NCBI RefSeq assembly: GCF_001039355.2
Contig: NW_019774602.1
Span: 386,256-450,255, forward strand
From: Lingula anatina
Taxonomy: Eukaryota; Brachiopoda; Lingulata; Lingulida; Lingulidae
Reading direction: 5' to 3'
Length of the DNA: 64,000 nt
Numbering within the stretch: the first letter of the stretch is position 1; each line of letters opens with the position of its first letter. The position numbers were made by a program, and so were the translations under genes. The notes beneath the pieces were generated by a model that worked only from the letters and a program-made list of their open reading frames with translations, was not told the origin of the DNA and did not search any database. Below, piece after piece: positions 50,153 through 61,265 of the stretch.

Positions 50153-51937
50153 GTAAGTAATTTTGTGTAATCCTGTTGGTTATTCTTATTATTCAGTATT
50201 TGGGCGACTCACAGTGTAGAAAAATACCTCTTATATAACGATACACTACAGTATACACCCGGAGTAGTTTTGTAAATTTGTTATCAAATCCACAACCCAC
50301 AAATTAAAAAACGTACACGTATATTGTATCTTCTCATGCTACCAAAATACATGTTACAAATCTTCTTTTAANCCTTAATACACATATTGCTAAGTTACGC
50401 CTTATGGTACAAAAAACGTACCCCCATTACTTGAATAACATTCGTCATTAAGTATATTTTCATGTTAAATTTAACTTCAACGCCCATCCCTGCAGCCCCG
50501 GTTGACCCCCCCTTGTAAAACAATGTGAGGTAGTAGGCCATAGCCTTTGCTCGGTAATCAATAGCAAATTGGATGTGATTCCCATAGCTTGGGGTCGGCG
50601 TGAAAAGCAACAGCATTACATAAGTGACAAGTAGCGGCTGAAATCTACACCATATTTCGCTGACAAATCGCATCGTGTTTGCCGTCTAATCACTGGAGAG
50701 CAGCGCGTTCTGATGCCCCTCAGTTGCTCAAGTGTTAAATGTTATGCTAAATATGATAAGACGTGGCATAGAGCTGGCGTTTTTTATGTTTTCTGAAGTT
50801 GCTTCTCGGTTTTACATTGGCCGACCACAGCTCCGTTTACAGGTCTTTCTACATCATTTACCTTAGGCAATCTTTTTTATTACCAAACTCTAACTATTTA
50901 AGTCTGGAATAAATGGTAAACAAGAACTTGTTATATGACCTTAAAATGCGCCGCTGGACCTGGTTTATATATGTACAATATTGAAAGGGCCAAGATAAGG
51001 ACTTTCTTCATGAGGAAATACTATGTACTATGACTTATAGATGGAAGTGCACACATGATAATAATAAAGCACAATACTAATGGTGTCATTAAACTTTTAG
51101 ACTTCTCCAATTACAATCGATTCCAATATCAACACTAAGCTAATGGTCACAATCAAACTGCACGGTGGATATTTCAAAGAAAATTGTAGTAACTAAAACA
51201 ACTTTTTGTTAAATACCAACCTGAAGCTTTTTACATGTCCATGCCGCATAATCTCCACAAATATCGTTGAGTAAACTATTTTACTTATCAACATATCGTT
51301 ACACCCGGTGGTTCACTTAAAGGGACACTATATATACACGTAAGTGTGTTTAAGATTTATTCCAACGCTTGAACCCATGTAATGTAATAACCCTTCAAAA
51401 GACGTAAAAGAAGATATAAAGAAGACAAATATGTTAACCGCGAAAACAAACAATTTGAGTCACTGAAATAGCGATGCCAACAACAGCAATAATAATACTG
51501 TTAATAATAATAATAATTATTATAATTATTATTATTATTATTATATGTAAAAGAAAAGGTTACATGTTAAAAATATAAGTATTTATTTAGTTCTATTTTG
51601 TTTGAAACATCAATTTTTTTTTAATAGTCTCATGCAAGATACATGCAATCTTGAAATGCCCAGGCATGACACATCTACACAATGACAGTGAATACAGCGT
51701 TATTCCTATTCCTGTTTCTTTATTTTTCAGAAGACTAATAGCAATGTATAGCTATAGTACTGATTACTTATACTCACAACAAATGTCTTACAAACCATTG
51801 GAAGCATAGCAAAATAAGAATGAATTTGTCATTTATCCAACATAATAATTTATTAACACTCAGTAAAGACTTTGGTACAGGTTGACTGTGGTCATAAGGC
51901 AGACTCTATACATTACAACTTTCTGTTTTATTTTCAG
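50153..51937 (+). other. End of contig, then intron sequence upstream of exon 2 copy 2
   Basis: 50153-50371 is the start of intron 3 in copy 1. 50373-51937 is the allelic counterpart of 42738-44305, the region upstream of exon 2, with a shortened TAA repeat near 51503-51543. Confidence 0.8.
50372..50372. other. Contig junction (single N)
   Basis: A single N between the two copies of the 7.6 kb Wnt10 block. Confidence 0.95.
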
Positions 51938-52209
51938 TTCCATGCGCAATGATATTTTAAGAATTCCGATACCAACAGAGCCCGATGATCCCAAGTTGGA
52001 CCCGAACGTCGTCTGTCGAACGTATCCGGACTTGACCCCGGAACAGTTCGAAATGTGTCTCCAATACCCGGATGTAGCAGCGTCTGCCATCCAGGGGATC
52101 CAGATCGCCATGCATGAATGCCAACACCAGTTCATGGATCACCGGTGGAACTGCTCTTCGTTAGAAACTAAGAATAAAAACCCGCATTCTAGCCCGTTCT
52201 TATCAAGAG
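51938..52209 (+). CDS. Wnt10: Wnt10 exon 2, allele copy 2 (assembly duplicate)
   Basis: This exon has the same length, splice sites and protein as 44306-44577, with silent differences such as GAG/GAA in the EQFEM segment. The flanking introns differ by substitutions and indels, as expected of alleles. It lies in the contig that also holds exons 4 and 5 (50373 onward), so it is the copy physically linked in the assembly to the 3' end of the gene. It should be counted once, not as a second Wnt10 gene. Confidence 0.9.
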
Positions 52210-55200
52210 GTGAGTTTAGGCGCAATTCATTTATGTCTTCCTTTTTCCATTGAAATAAATATTTTGCTATCAGTGAATGAGTTTCAGGCATTCGGGTGAC
52301 ATATATGAAAATCATATTCTGGCAAATAAATCGTAGAGGTACTCCATTACCAAAAGGGGATTGCTCTTCATCCCTATTTAAAACTGGAGATTGAACAATG
52401 CCATATGGGGATTTGGATTAAACCGTAATTTTCACAATTTGTTCCTAAAAGCACAACACAAATAACTTACAAAGGGTTGTCAAAACTAGTAAAAAAAAAA
52501 CAATTCGATTGGCGATAGTACAACTCTTTAATCGAAGATGAAGAGCTGGAAAATATCTTAAGTCTGCAGAATCATACTCATATCTGCTGGTAATTTAGCT
52601 TCAAAATGTGTGCATGTACCTTCGAGGAATTGGTAGCGTCACGAACGTTACTTAGCCTAGGGGTGTCCAGCATTTCAAGGTAATAATCACTTTTACTAAA
52701 TTCCACCTGGGCTATGTGATGAGATTCAGATTCCAGTCCTTAAGTCACATTATCCACTTTAAAACAATAACACCTAGTTTACAGAACCCTCTTCGGGTTC
52801 AAGTGGCTTCCATGTAAGAAGATCGTAATCAGGCAATCAGTTACAAAGAATGATATTTTTTCCATGTTTATCCCAAATAAATAACACAACATTCCACACG
52901 CAAAAGTGAGCACCACGACAGGTTTCACTTGTTAGGAGATGATTTTTTTTTGTCGAAAGAATGAAGTAAATGAGGTGAGAGCAATGTTGAAAACTGGGCT
53001 GGCCTACTAGGAACGTTGCTAACAACTTATAGAAATGTACTACCTATGTTTTCGTTTGGAAGTCCTCGTAGACAAGGAAAGCAATTATATGATGATATCT
53101 TTCAAAATTGCAAAGCAAGCAACGCCAACCTTGAAATCGTATAATGCTATTTCATTGAAAAGTATTCGGCAAAATTTTATTATGAGAAACTTACAAATCC
53201 AAAAAAAAAGTAATCATAATAAATTTCAAATTAAAAGAATGTTTATTGTCTGCCTTTTTCAACTAGATAAGAGAGGACGAATAACCTTGACTTTCTCCTT
53301 CTTGTCCGACTTCAAGGATCAGGATTGCTGGCACGACAGTGTGCAGAGGCCCTTTAACCTGCCAGATTCTTTATATTTGTGTGACTTTTCCCCTTGTTCA
53401 CATAATCCAGAGATTGGTTTGATAAGTCAAAGGAACAGTTTAACAAGGAAAACTGTTTTCCAATAACCTCCAGTTTAGATATGCTACCATTATAAGTGGT
53501 TTGTATATTCGAACGTCTGAGCCTCTGTGAAGTTTGCAAAGTGCCTGGGTTGAAAAAGTTTCAAACTTGATATTATATTGTTCTTAACAAACTCACTTCG
53601 TGGTCTTTAAGAATGTCGGAGAAATGAATGCCCAAACAAGAAATTATGGGAAATGACGGCAGTAGATAATTGTTTTTCACTTAGCAGCGTGAAAATGATT
53701 ATTGTAAGTACGTAGTAGGAAAGCTCAACGAGCTAGCTTTAATTTAAACCTCCCTGCCGCACAGAACTCTTTGCCTTCCTGGGCCTGCGATCCCGGGGCT
53801 ATTGTTCGGATGTTGAATTCAATTTAGTTTTTCTTCCAAGGTATGAGGAAAAGACCCAGTTCATTTATCTTATTAATCAAAAAGAAACACAAGACGTTGA
53901 CCATTTTGTCTACAGACAGGCCTGGTGAAGTCTGCAAAATGGAGACGTGTTTTCACAGTAGAGGCGATCCAGTTGTCAAGGGAGCTTTTAAAAAGCAGAC
54001 ATATTACACATCAATTAGCTAGGAACTCTTTAATATTTGTCCAGCTTTTTTCTTTTACGTCTGCTTTTCTTACCAAAATCATGGCAGACGTTCCCACCTT
54101 CAAATTGTTTTTGCTAGGCATGGTTTCTATTTTTTAATGACGTAACATTTTTGTTTAATAGTGTGATGAATTAAACGGTCTTGTTAAGTTTGTGCGACCT
54201 TGCATGGTACATGTATCATAAAGAACATACGTATTCTAAGCAATACACCAAGCAGATACCATGCAAGCAGATACCACAAAAACACGTTTGTGTTTTCGTC
54301 ATATCATTTTAAAATTATGTTATACGGAATTCAAACCGACAGCGCAATTAAACTGATGTGATCCCTACAGTAAAAAAACCTCTTTATACCTCGAAGAATA
54401 TATAACTGAGATTGGAAAGAACAATCTAGAACATACATGTAAAGGCACTGGCTGCTCTTGTGCTGGTCTACCGAGATAGTAGCTGTCTCTTATGTATTGT
54501 AAAAGGACAAAAACACAGGATTCAGGCTAACTCAGAAAAATACACAGTTTTGCCTCATCGTAGATGCTAGCAATTGGACAGAATATGGTTTTTGTACAGC
54601 AGTACATGTAGGTTTATAGACACAGCCCGAAATTCATTGAGTTTGTTCATATTTGTTACAAGTATTTAACTTTTTTATCTCTGTAATGCCAGTTTTATGT
54701 AAGTCTTTTAAGACAGTTTTATAAAGACTACTACCTTAACTGTTACTATTATGTTTGTTTCTTAGTTTTAGAAGTACATATTGCTTTTTTGTCGATATAT
54801 TGATATTTTGTGTGTTTAGTGGTAGGTTTTGGTTGTTGTTCTTAAGCAGTCATAACAATTCCAGAGTTAAGCACAAAATACCCACAAAAAGAAAACATTT
54901 CTCAATTTGTATCAAGGTCCAAAAGGACCACCTCCTAGAGATGGAATTGTTTGTAAATAACTAACCAATCACACATTGGGTTTCAAGTCTTGCCGGTACA
55001 TGTACCTGCTTGCGCTTCTTTTTTTAATTCATTATTGGTCAATTTCCGAATTTGCAAAAACAAAACACAATTTATTTATACAAGAAAGCATTGTAAGCAA
55101 CCGACGTTGAGAATGAACTTGAACGGAATACGGTATAAATGGATAAAACGACTGATTTTTTTTTTTTTTTTTTTTTTTGAGGTTTTAATAAACTAGTATG

Positions 55201-56243
55201 TGTGTCCCCTAAATGACACCGGAGTGCTATTATCAAATTAATTTAAAGATTAGAGAAGTACGTGATTGAACGCAAACAGAAGTTTTTCGTTTCCGAACTT
55301 TAACCCTACCCTGGCCACACAGTATGTGAATTTGTCTGCAGCCTGGTAGACTTCAATAGCACGGTCCTCACCAGAACCAATTCAAGGTATCACGAACCCT
55401 GTAACAAGCTGCAATTCAGAAACGCCTTTACAGCGGCGCCAGTACTTTTTGCTGTTTCCCCCCTTGATAATTTGCCATTTGTATGTGTTTGCAAGTTGAA
55501 GACAGTAAATCGTTTTGATGGCGTATGGTTACAATTGTGCCTGCGTTTCACGGTTAAGCAAAAAGGATGGTTTACCGCCAACGTTTTTTTCCATTTAATT
55601 TGGTTGACCAACAAACAGAATGGACTTGCTATATAATGTTGTGCATTATTCAGCCTCGTACTTAGCCAACGAAAAGCTTGAGTACTGGAGAACATAAATG
55701 CCCAGAAAACTCGGTAAACGACCTTAGTTTCGGAGAAAGGCAAAGTAATTTGTGGCGCTTGCCCCTGGCATTATTCTGAGTAGTTCAAGAGAAGAAAAAA
55801 CAGGCTAAATACAGGTGACTCGCGATAAAACACAATACAAGACTCCATAGAAATCACCCAAAGCAGTAACGATCTTTATGTGCTCTCTTCAGCTTAAGTG
55901 CAGTGCTTGAACCGGTCACTGCCCTCCAAAAACTGTGCAGTTCATTCTCCGTTCATTCGACTGTTTGATTTATTTGCAGTATTTTTCCACAAAAATAAAT
56001 ATATTCTCAAGAAATGTCGACGGTACTTTGCCATATTTTTAAAAATTGCGCTTACTCAGTGATATGTTCATGACATAATTACCTGTCTATAGGTTCACGT
56101 ATAAATCTGACAGAAGATTTTTGGTCTAGACGTCTGATAATTCTGATATTCACAGAACTCGGTGAATGTTAGAACTGTTCTGCCTATTTGTCTAAACTTT
56201 CTCTGCCCCTCTCTCTCTCTCCCTCCCTCCCTCTCTCTCTCTC

Positions 56244-56277
<34 letters not shown>

Positions 56278-57423
56278 AAATGCGCGTGAGGTTACACATA
56301 CGCAATCCCACAAACACACTCACTCACACAAACACACACACACGCGGAGAGAGAGAGAGAGATTAAAATTTCACCAAATGGTAGACAAAGAAAAGAGTAG
56401 ATTCCGATATCTGGGTTTGGAAACGAATTTCGACAAGGGAGATTTGTTAAAGTCATCGGTGAATCATTTTCATTATCTAACATCCTATTTATGGCAGCGA
56501 GGATGGGTCTTTAATTGACTCAAGATTCCACGTTTAATGAACTGGCGATTTTAAAGGGGAGTCGCGTCCATTTTCCATGGCGAATCGGCTACTTCCGTGG
56601 CGCTTGCCCCTAATTATCGTCAAACGTTGTAAATATCAAAAACATACGATAAACCGATGTTTAGCATTTCCAGAATATTGGAAGGGGTAGCTAATTCAAA
56701 ACATGAAAAACATAGAATGTTATTCTAGAGAATTGCCCCAACAGCTATTACAATTTTGTTCAGGTCGTCATATTTGATTTGAACGAGCTAATAACAAGGG
56801 CAACACGACAGAAACAAGAAAATGCCATCCCCTTTTTGATAATTTTACAAATGCGTGATCTGATCAAAAACATTTAAATATGATGAATGAAAATAGACAT
56901 TTTGGTCTGCGATCAAAAGAAAGCGAAATAGGGGACAAATGGTAATTTAAGTCATGCGTGCCGTTACAAATAAGAAATATTGATTTAACAACAGGCTACA
57001 GAAAACTTTGCCAAAACTTAATTCTACATTCAATAGCGTTGTGTGAAAATTCTAAAATATAAAGTCACTGAGAGTGTTTTTTATTCTGATGATTACCAAA
57101 TGAATCTTGAATACTGTTTTTTTCTTTTTCGAAATTACGTTTATGTCGTCGTCAATTTCCTGTGTTATCATTCTAAACACAACATTCATTTTAATGTAAG
57201 TCCTATTTCAATAAGTGTTCTTAACTGGTAAAATACTCCGTTGGTGTATTTTATTTTAAAACGTTTTCCCATGGACGAAAAGGAACATATTTTTGGTTTA
57301 ATTAAATCTTTTGCCTCTTTAGATATTGATCTGAGCTATAAAATAACTTATTGATTAATAGTTAATATAACTTTTTCACCTTTGTTTCAATCCATTGTTT
57401 CTGTTTTATATTCTTTGTAGCAG
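52210..57423 (+). other. Wnt10 intron 2, allele copy 2
   Basis: Allelic counterpart of 44578-49874, 5.2 kb, with shorter poly-T (about 55158-55179) and CT/CA/GA tracts (56207-56362). No gene inside. Confidence 0.8.
56207..56362. repeat. Compound (CT)n-(CA)n-(GA)n repeat, allele 2
   Basis: Allelic counterpart of 48593-48818, about 70 bp shorter, with interrupted CA and a GA arm of only about eight units. Confidence 0.95.
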
Positions 57424-57701
57424 GATTCCGAGAGACCGCTTTTGCCTATGCTATCTCTGCAGCGGGGGTGACCGCACAAGTTGCAAAAGCATGTGCCATG
57501 GGAAAACTAGTATCCTGTGGATGCGACAGTAGAATCCAAGGAAAAATAAACCCTACAACCAAAAAATGGGATTGGGGAGGATGCAGTCATAACGTCAATT
57601 TTGGAGAAAGTTTCACAGAAAAGTTTCTGGATTTCAAGGACATTGTTCATTCCGACATCCGGGCCCAAATAAATTTACACAACAATAGGGCCGGGAGACT
57701 G
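57424..57701 (+). CDS. Wnt10: Wnt10 exon 3, allele copy 2 (assembly duplicate)
   Basis: This 278 bp exon encodes the same protein as 49875-50152 and uses the same acceptor (TTTGTAGCAG) and GTAAGT donor. Only isolated silent changes are seen, for example GGG/GGA in AMGKL. It is followed by unique DNA after 57916 that leads to exons 4 and 5, so this is the copy contiguous with the end of the gene. Confidence 0.9.
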
Positions 57702-59271
57702 GTAAGTAGTTTTGTGTAATCCTGTTGGTTAATTATTATTAAGTATTTGGGCGACTCACAGTGTAGAAAAATACCTCTTATATAACGATACACTACAGTA
57801 TACACCCGGAGTAGATTTGTAAATTTGTTATCAAATCCACAACCCACAAATTAAAAAACGTACACGTATATTGTACCTTCTCATGCTACCAAAATACATG
57901 TTACAAATCTTCTTTTGACAACCCTATGCGTTCTTAAGCGTTTAACCTCCAGCTTTTCATCTTTTATCTTGAATGAAATCAAACGATATCTTTATTGCTT
58001 AAAAAAGAACAAATTAGAACGGAAATAGGAACAACTAGAGAAATTGCGTCAGCGCGCCTATGGCTAATGCACAGGCGGTTTTCATTTGTGGAAAAACATA
58101 ACGAAGATTACGAAACATCAGGTGCGTATTTCAGTGAGTTTAACGCACCCACGCAGGCTTAACGATGATACCACGACTAGCTTGCGGTTCTATTTCACTA
58201 TAATTCTTAAAGGGGTTGCACATTATACAAATTTAAATTAAAAACCTGAAAGAAAAAAGGTTAGAAAAGTTTATTTACTGCGGTACGATGGACTGCAATA
58301 AAAGGTCTTGAGTCTGACTTCATCACTGTCATTCACTGCAAACCTGTGATTGCTTTTTTTGTGGACGTTAGGGTGTACCCTTGTTGTCAATTCATCAAAA
58401 GACGGTTTTCAAAAGCCGTATGCGTGCGGCGTCCGATTCAATCACATCTTTCGACATTCGTGAGCAACGTTACTTTTCAATCACTCTAGGATAAATGACT
58501 GCCTCGGTCGATCTTTTTTACCGGAGTCCCATTACACGCATGTCTAAACAAAGTCAACTTTTAAAAGAGGGTGAAAGGTTGGGCGAATATTAGATATGGT
58601 TCAATTGGGGCGTTAACTGAACTGCGATTTCAAAAAGAGAAAAATGTTGTTCATTAGAACAGGGCTTTTGCTTCCTTCGTTCCCAGGCGTGTGCTGCTGT
58701 TTGCCTTATTGTTTCTCTTTGATGGGCCAGGCTTTTGACATACATTTTATAACCAAGCATAGTTACACGGCAGCTGTTGCAATACGAAGATCTTATTCTT
58801 ATTAAATACGCGTTCGCGTATAATGTTACAGGCATAAGTTTTCATAGAAAGACAAAGTATTTTAATAATTAACCAGGACAAGAAAAAACATTGACATTAC
58901 CGTTTTTGCGTGCATGTGTGTACATGGTACCTGTCTAATTCCTATTTCAAATTTGAATTTTAAGATGTTATTTTATTTACGTGGCGTTACTAAAAGTGAC
59001 ATGACTATTGTTACGCAATATAGGTTAAATAATTTTGACAGTGTTTTTAACTGCCTTTTTTAAATTGTAATTAATGAACTGTGTCAGACAATTGTGGTTA
59101 AAAAAAAGCGATCCCATTTGTAGTAAAAAAAGTAAATGCACCTCTCACGGGAACCCTCTGCCTCTAATCATGCTATAGAAAGCAAAAAGGGTTTGAAACA
59201 CTCTCCGCTTCTCGCTGAGATGTTTGAGAGGTGTAAGATTTGGATACTTAATTCTATTGTTTCTCTTCCAG
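57702..59271 (+). other. Wnt10 intron 3
   Basis: GT-AG, phase 0. Its first 215 bp is shared with 50153-50369; the rest is unique. Nothing coding is seen. Confidence 0.8.
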
Positions 59272-59412
59272 TTAGTGACACGTGGCGTGCGGACGCAGTG
59301 TAAATGTCACGGGATGTCAGGGAGCTGTGAGCTGAAAACGTGTTGGAAGGCTACCCCACCGTTTCGCAATGTCGGCAACGAGCTCAAGCAAAAATACCAC
59401 ATGGCTACTAAG
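59272..59412 (+). CDS. Wnt10: Wnt10 exon 4 carrying the palmitoylation site
   Basis: This 141 bp, 47-codon exon follows TTTCTCTTCCAG and ends AAG|GTATTC, phase 0 on both sides. It encodes [19 protein letters not shown], then [20 protein letters not shown] and KYHMATK. The serine in SGSC is the predicted Porcupine acylation site that contacts Frizzled. The residues before CKCHG (TRGVRTQ) diverge from the usual ENMRRK of Wnt10. The donor GTATTC is weaker than the GTAAGT of the neighbouring exons, but the next exon joins in frame. Confidence 0.9.
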
Positions 59413-59763
59413 GTATTCCAAAACAAAATTCGGCATTTTATTTAAAAAGCATTGCTTTTTTTTCTTCGTCAAGTTACAATGCTCTTCTTGTTGTTTTGGA
59501 TACTTTTGTGCTTGAGCTTCAAATATTGGTCATATACCATATGCCAAGTTGCTGGATTTCACACTTCTATGTACGTTGTTAACACAAGCTGAAATTGGGG
59601 GTGGTTTACTTGATTGCGTTAGCTGTGTCAAGCGTACTAGGAAAGCTTTCCCCACCGTACATCATGGTTACGGTTCGTTGAGTTATTAAAATTTGAAATG
59701 AAAGAGTGATTTCTTTAAATTCACGTCGCATTAAAAGTAAATGCCTATCGGAGGCACTCTTAA

Positions 59764-59806
<43 letters not shown>

Positions 59807-59929
59807 TGTTAGGTACATGTACGCACATTGCACACGGCTAAGCACACAAGCAATTGCAGTCATCTCACATAACACACCAATACAATTAAAATCAGTTTAA
59901 TCACCACTGAATATTATTATTTTTAATAG
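59413..59929 (+). other. Wnt10 intron 4
   Basis: 517 bp GT-AG intron, phase 0, with a (CA)n microsatellite at 59765-59803. Confidence 0.85.
59765..59803. repeat. (CA)n microsatellite
   Basis: About 19 CA units in Wnt10 intron 4. Confidence 0.95.
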
Positions 59930-60256
59930 GTTGACACGACTAATTCAGCAAAAGGACGCCTGGTGCCTGCTTATAAAGGATTTAAGCGTGGTCCTTTCAA
60001 AACGGACCTTGTGTATATAGAAAAGTCCCCAACATTTTGTGAACCTAACCCAAAGCTGGACTCTCCAGGTACGGTGGGGAGGATTTGTAACAGGAGCAGC
60101 ACGGGGATGGACAACTGTGACTCTCTCTGTTGTGGGCGAGGTTATGACACTGTACGGATGAAAAGGACGGAGAAATGTGATTGTAAATTTCATTGGTGCT
60201 GTTATGTGATCTGTAAAACGTGCACGTACAACGACTGGGTAACAGTGTGCAAGTAA
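59930..60256 (+). CDS. Wnt10: Wnt10 terminal exon
   Basis: This 327 bp exon begins after TTTTTAATAG (phase 0) and ends with TAA at 60254-60256. It encodes a linker ([20 protein letters not shown]), then [50 protein letters not shown] and the last cysteine block [16 protein letters not shown] ending [28 protein letters not shown] and the WVTVCK end are Wnt10-type. Twelve cysteines are present. An AATAAA signal about 1 kb downstream marks a plausible transcript end. Confidence 0.93.
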   Translation, partial: VDTTNSAKGRLVPAYKGFKRGPFKTDLVYIEKSPTFCEPNPKLDSPGTVGRICNRSSTGMDNCDSLCCGRGYDTVRMKRTEKCDCKFHWCCYVICKTCTYNDWVTVCK

Positions 60257-61265
60257 CTGGGACTCCCATAGGAATTACTTGTGCGCCATCAGTTAAACAT
60301 TTTTTCAGTGATATTTGGCACAAAGTGTATGCGGTGGCGATTCACTGCTTTATGGAGAGAACGGATTGTCGTGTCTTTTACCGAAAATATTATGGATCCT
60401 GACAGACTATATGCGCCACTGGTAGAGGTAGTGATGGGGGAGATTTCACCTGAAAGTTTTGAAATGTTTTCTTCTTTTCAAAGGGACATCGTTTATGCCT
60501 TACGCACCATATCAAAAGTGACTTCGTTCGAAGAGAGATCTCTATTCACAAGGGAATTAAGTCCAGACGAGGGTTTTTTCATTCACAAGCAATAGAACTG
60601 GAAAAGATTTACATGGATGAATATTTCCTAATGTGTCGAAGTTCCAGAAGATGGAATATATTGTTAGAACTTTGAGAATTCATGCGAATTCTAATACGAG
60701 TTTTGGTGGACGGATGATGGGACGTCATAAAAGCGGTGTTGTGCGTATGCGTTTGCAATGGATTTGTGACCACCGTTTGAACGCATGAAAATATAACCTA
60801 AACCTAAATATTTTATATGTGTATATTATACATCAAGATGCTCAAGGGTTCAAACACATATTGTTATATATTAATTGTAATGTTATTTGAGAACTGCCCG
60901 TTTATTTTTTTCTTACTTCTCACCCTTTGTGTTTTTGTCGACAAAAGGTGACTCGGTTATGTCATCTTAAATATCTGTGTTTTACATTAATTTTGGTTTA
61001 AGAGGAATGATTACAGGATTCATTACACGTGCATACTCTTCAAACTTTTCCACGCCCAAATCACTTGTACAGTCTAAGTCGTCAAGGATAAACAGTCCAT
61101 TTTAGTACGTTAAACATGATGGACTTTACTACGTGAAATAGTTGCTTTACAGATTCAACGTTCCTTTTTGTATAATTTCTATTAAGTTATACTCTGTACA
61201 GATACGTTATTTATTTGCTTTTTACTGTGTACAGTTTGTAAATAAAAATCTTGTATGGTTGCTGA
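60257..61265 (+). other. Wnt10: Wnt10 3' untranslated region
   Basis: This is AT-rich sequence between the Wnt10 stop codon and the polyadenylation signal at 61241. It contains a short open frame (60281-60595) with no signal peptide or recognisable motif, which I read as chance. Extent is inferred from the signal only. Confidence 0.6.
61241..61246 (+). terminator. Wnt10 polyadenylation signal
   Basis: Canonical AATAAA is followed within about 15-25 bases by a GT/T-rich stretch (TTGTATGG, GTGTTTTTT), the expected downstream element. It is the first well-formed hexamer with such an element noticed after the Wnt10 stop. Confidence 0.65.

Larger units (their letters stand above)
42738..50369 (+). 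repeat. 7.6 kb allelic repeat with Wnt10 exons 2 and 3, copy 1
   Basis: Collinear with 50375-57916. Exons are nearly identical, while introns differ by substitutions, indels and microsatellite length. Its right edge coincides with the N at 50372. Confidence 0.95.
50375..57916 (+). repeat. 7.5 kb allelic repeat with Wnt10 exons 2 and 3, copy 2
   Basis: Starts two bases after the N at 50372 and follows copy 1 to 57916, where unique Wnt10 intron begins. It is about 90 bp shorter, mainly from shorter CT, CA and TAA tracts and small deletions. Confidence 0.95.
44306..60256 (+). other. Wnt10: Wnt10 gene (first coding exon not located)
   Basis: This is the gene span from the first recognisable exon to the stop. 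A single haplotype uses one copy of exon 2 (44306-44577 or 51938-52209), one of exon 3 (49875-50152 or 57424-57701), then 59272-59412 and 59930-60256, for 338 residues plus a split first codon. The assembled part has 24 cysteines. Subtype is given by [22 protein letters not shown]-type sequence in exon 2, [26 protein letters not shown] and the C-terminal TVCK. Exon 2 begins mid-codon (phase 2), so an upstream exon with the start and signal peptide must exist. Joining exon 3 copy 1 (ends phase 0) to exon 2 copy 2 (needs phase 2) would shift the frame, so the two copies cannot both be in one working transcript. Confidence 0.88.

Noticed and set aside
60281-60595. 104-codon frame after the Wnt10 stop
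   Set aside because: Lies within the 3' UTR, before the polyadenylation signal, with no coding features.
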